DNA of 47,391 bases from a virus. The translations under genes and the position numbers were made by a program. Below are positions 47,287 to 47,391 of the stretch, in pieces; position 1 is the first letter of the stretch, and every line of letters begins with the position of its first letter. The notes under the pieces are model-generated. The model did no database searches. It saw only the letters and a list, made by a program, of their open reading frames with translations, and had not been told where the DNA came from. Where the stretch lies: IMG/VR virus record IMGVR_UViG_3300025732_000071, positions 1 to 47,391 of that record; one strand, 5' to 3'.

Positions 47287-47306
47287 TAGCCTATTTCGGG
47301 CAGATT
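47287..47306 (+). promoter_or_regulatory. Putative phage promoter P9
   Basis: TAGCCTAT, ttcggg, CAGATT: good first half, fair second half. It follows the last attC-like site, showing that phage-type signals continue beyond the array. Confidence 0.42.
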
Positions 47307-47365
47307 GCGTGACGGCCAATAATCTAGAAATTGACTACCGCAAGATAACGAAAGGATGGCGAGGC

Positions 47366-47391
47366 ATGGTGGTTGGATACGGCGTGTTAGT
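47366..47391 (+). CDS. Start of a gene cut by the window edge
   Basis: ATG at 47366 (MVVGYGVL...) after AAAGGATGGCGAGGC, open to the end of the window. Only eight full codons are visible, so nothing can be said about function. If the sequence were joined to base 1 the frame would stop after 17 codons. Confidence 0.3.

Noticed and set aside
47366-47391. Evidence of a circular genome by joining the ends
   Set aside because: Joining gives only a 17-codon frame and no repeated ends were seen; circularity can be neither shown nor excluded.

Overview
The window is a GC-rich, gene-dense genome of a tailed phage or prophage. A complete siphovirus-type head and tail module runs rightward from the left edge, followed by a tyrosine integrase on the minus strand, then replication and accessory genes. 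A long tape measure, a frameshifted tail-assembly chaperone and the absence of any recognisable sheath or baseplate genes point to a long non-contractile tail. The integrase makes it temperate. The host is inferred, not proven. High GC, many translationally coupled starts (ATGA, GTGA and TGATG overlaps), no recognisable peptidoglycan-degrading endolysin, and an integron-like cassette array suggest a Planctomycetota-like bacterium.

Layout. 152-6654: terminase small and large subunits, portal, prohead protease fused to a cysteine-bearing tail domain, HK97-type capsid. 6674-11232: decoration-like protein, a glycosyltransferase-like protein, connector and neck genes. 11272-21715: two tail-tube-like proteins, chaperone pair with a G GGA AAC slippery site, 1343-residue tape measure with exact 150-bp tandem repeats, tail-tip proteins and a giant glycine-rich fibre. 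21715-25435: small zinc protein, HExxH protein, metallophosphoesterase, dCMP deaminase, dNMP kinase, holin-like protein. 25439-28035: LamG-type fibre and a small protein. 28028-29131 (minus): integrase and a small protein. 29230-36636: HTH regulator, SNF2 helicase, putative ssDNA-binding protein, PD-(D/E)XK nuclease, prim-pol, UvrD-like helicase. 36633-41818: small genes including CsrA, TatA, two proteins with twin-arginine signals, a DNA methyltransferase, a GNAT-like protein and an HTH protein. 41846-44910: coupled operon of VRR-NUC nuclease, DegT aminotransferase, ATP-grasp ligase, TylF-type methyltransferase and HAD phosphatase. 44910-47276: seven attC-like sites separating six small cassettes. 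The window then ends in the start of another gene.

Three things deserve attention. (1) A probable phage-borne integron-like array: seven imperfect inverted repeats bounded by AAC and GTT, each with one conserved unpaired base, in the canonical orientation after each cassette ORF. In three long sites the next gene starts inside the site, so half of the site is translated as an N-terminal leader. (2) A probable phage CsrA regulon: the phage encodes CsrA, and the leaders of csrA itself, the capsid, the glycosyltransferase, a tail-tube gene, the putative ssDNA-binding gene and one structural gene carry hairpins whose loops display AAGGA or GGA, the known CsrA target. (3) A Tat-related set: TatA, a coupled membrane microprotein and two proteins with RR signal peptides. 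A nine-copy motif, TA(G/C)(G/C)CTA(C/T) followed after 5-6 bases by a CGATAT-like element, precedes gene blocks across the genome and looks like the phage's own promoter class.
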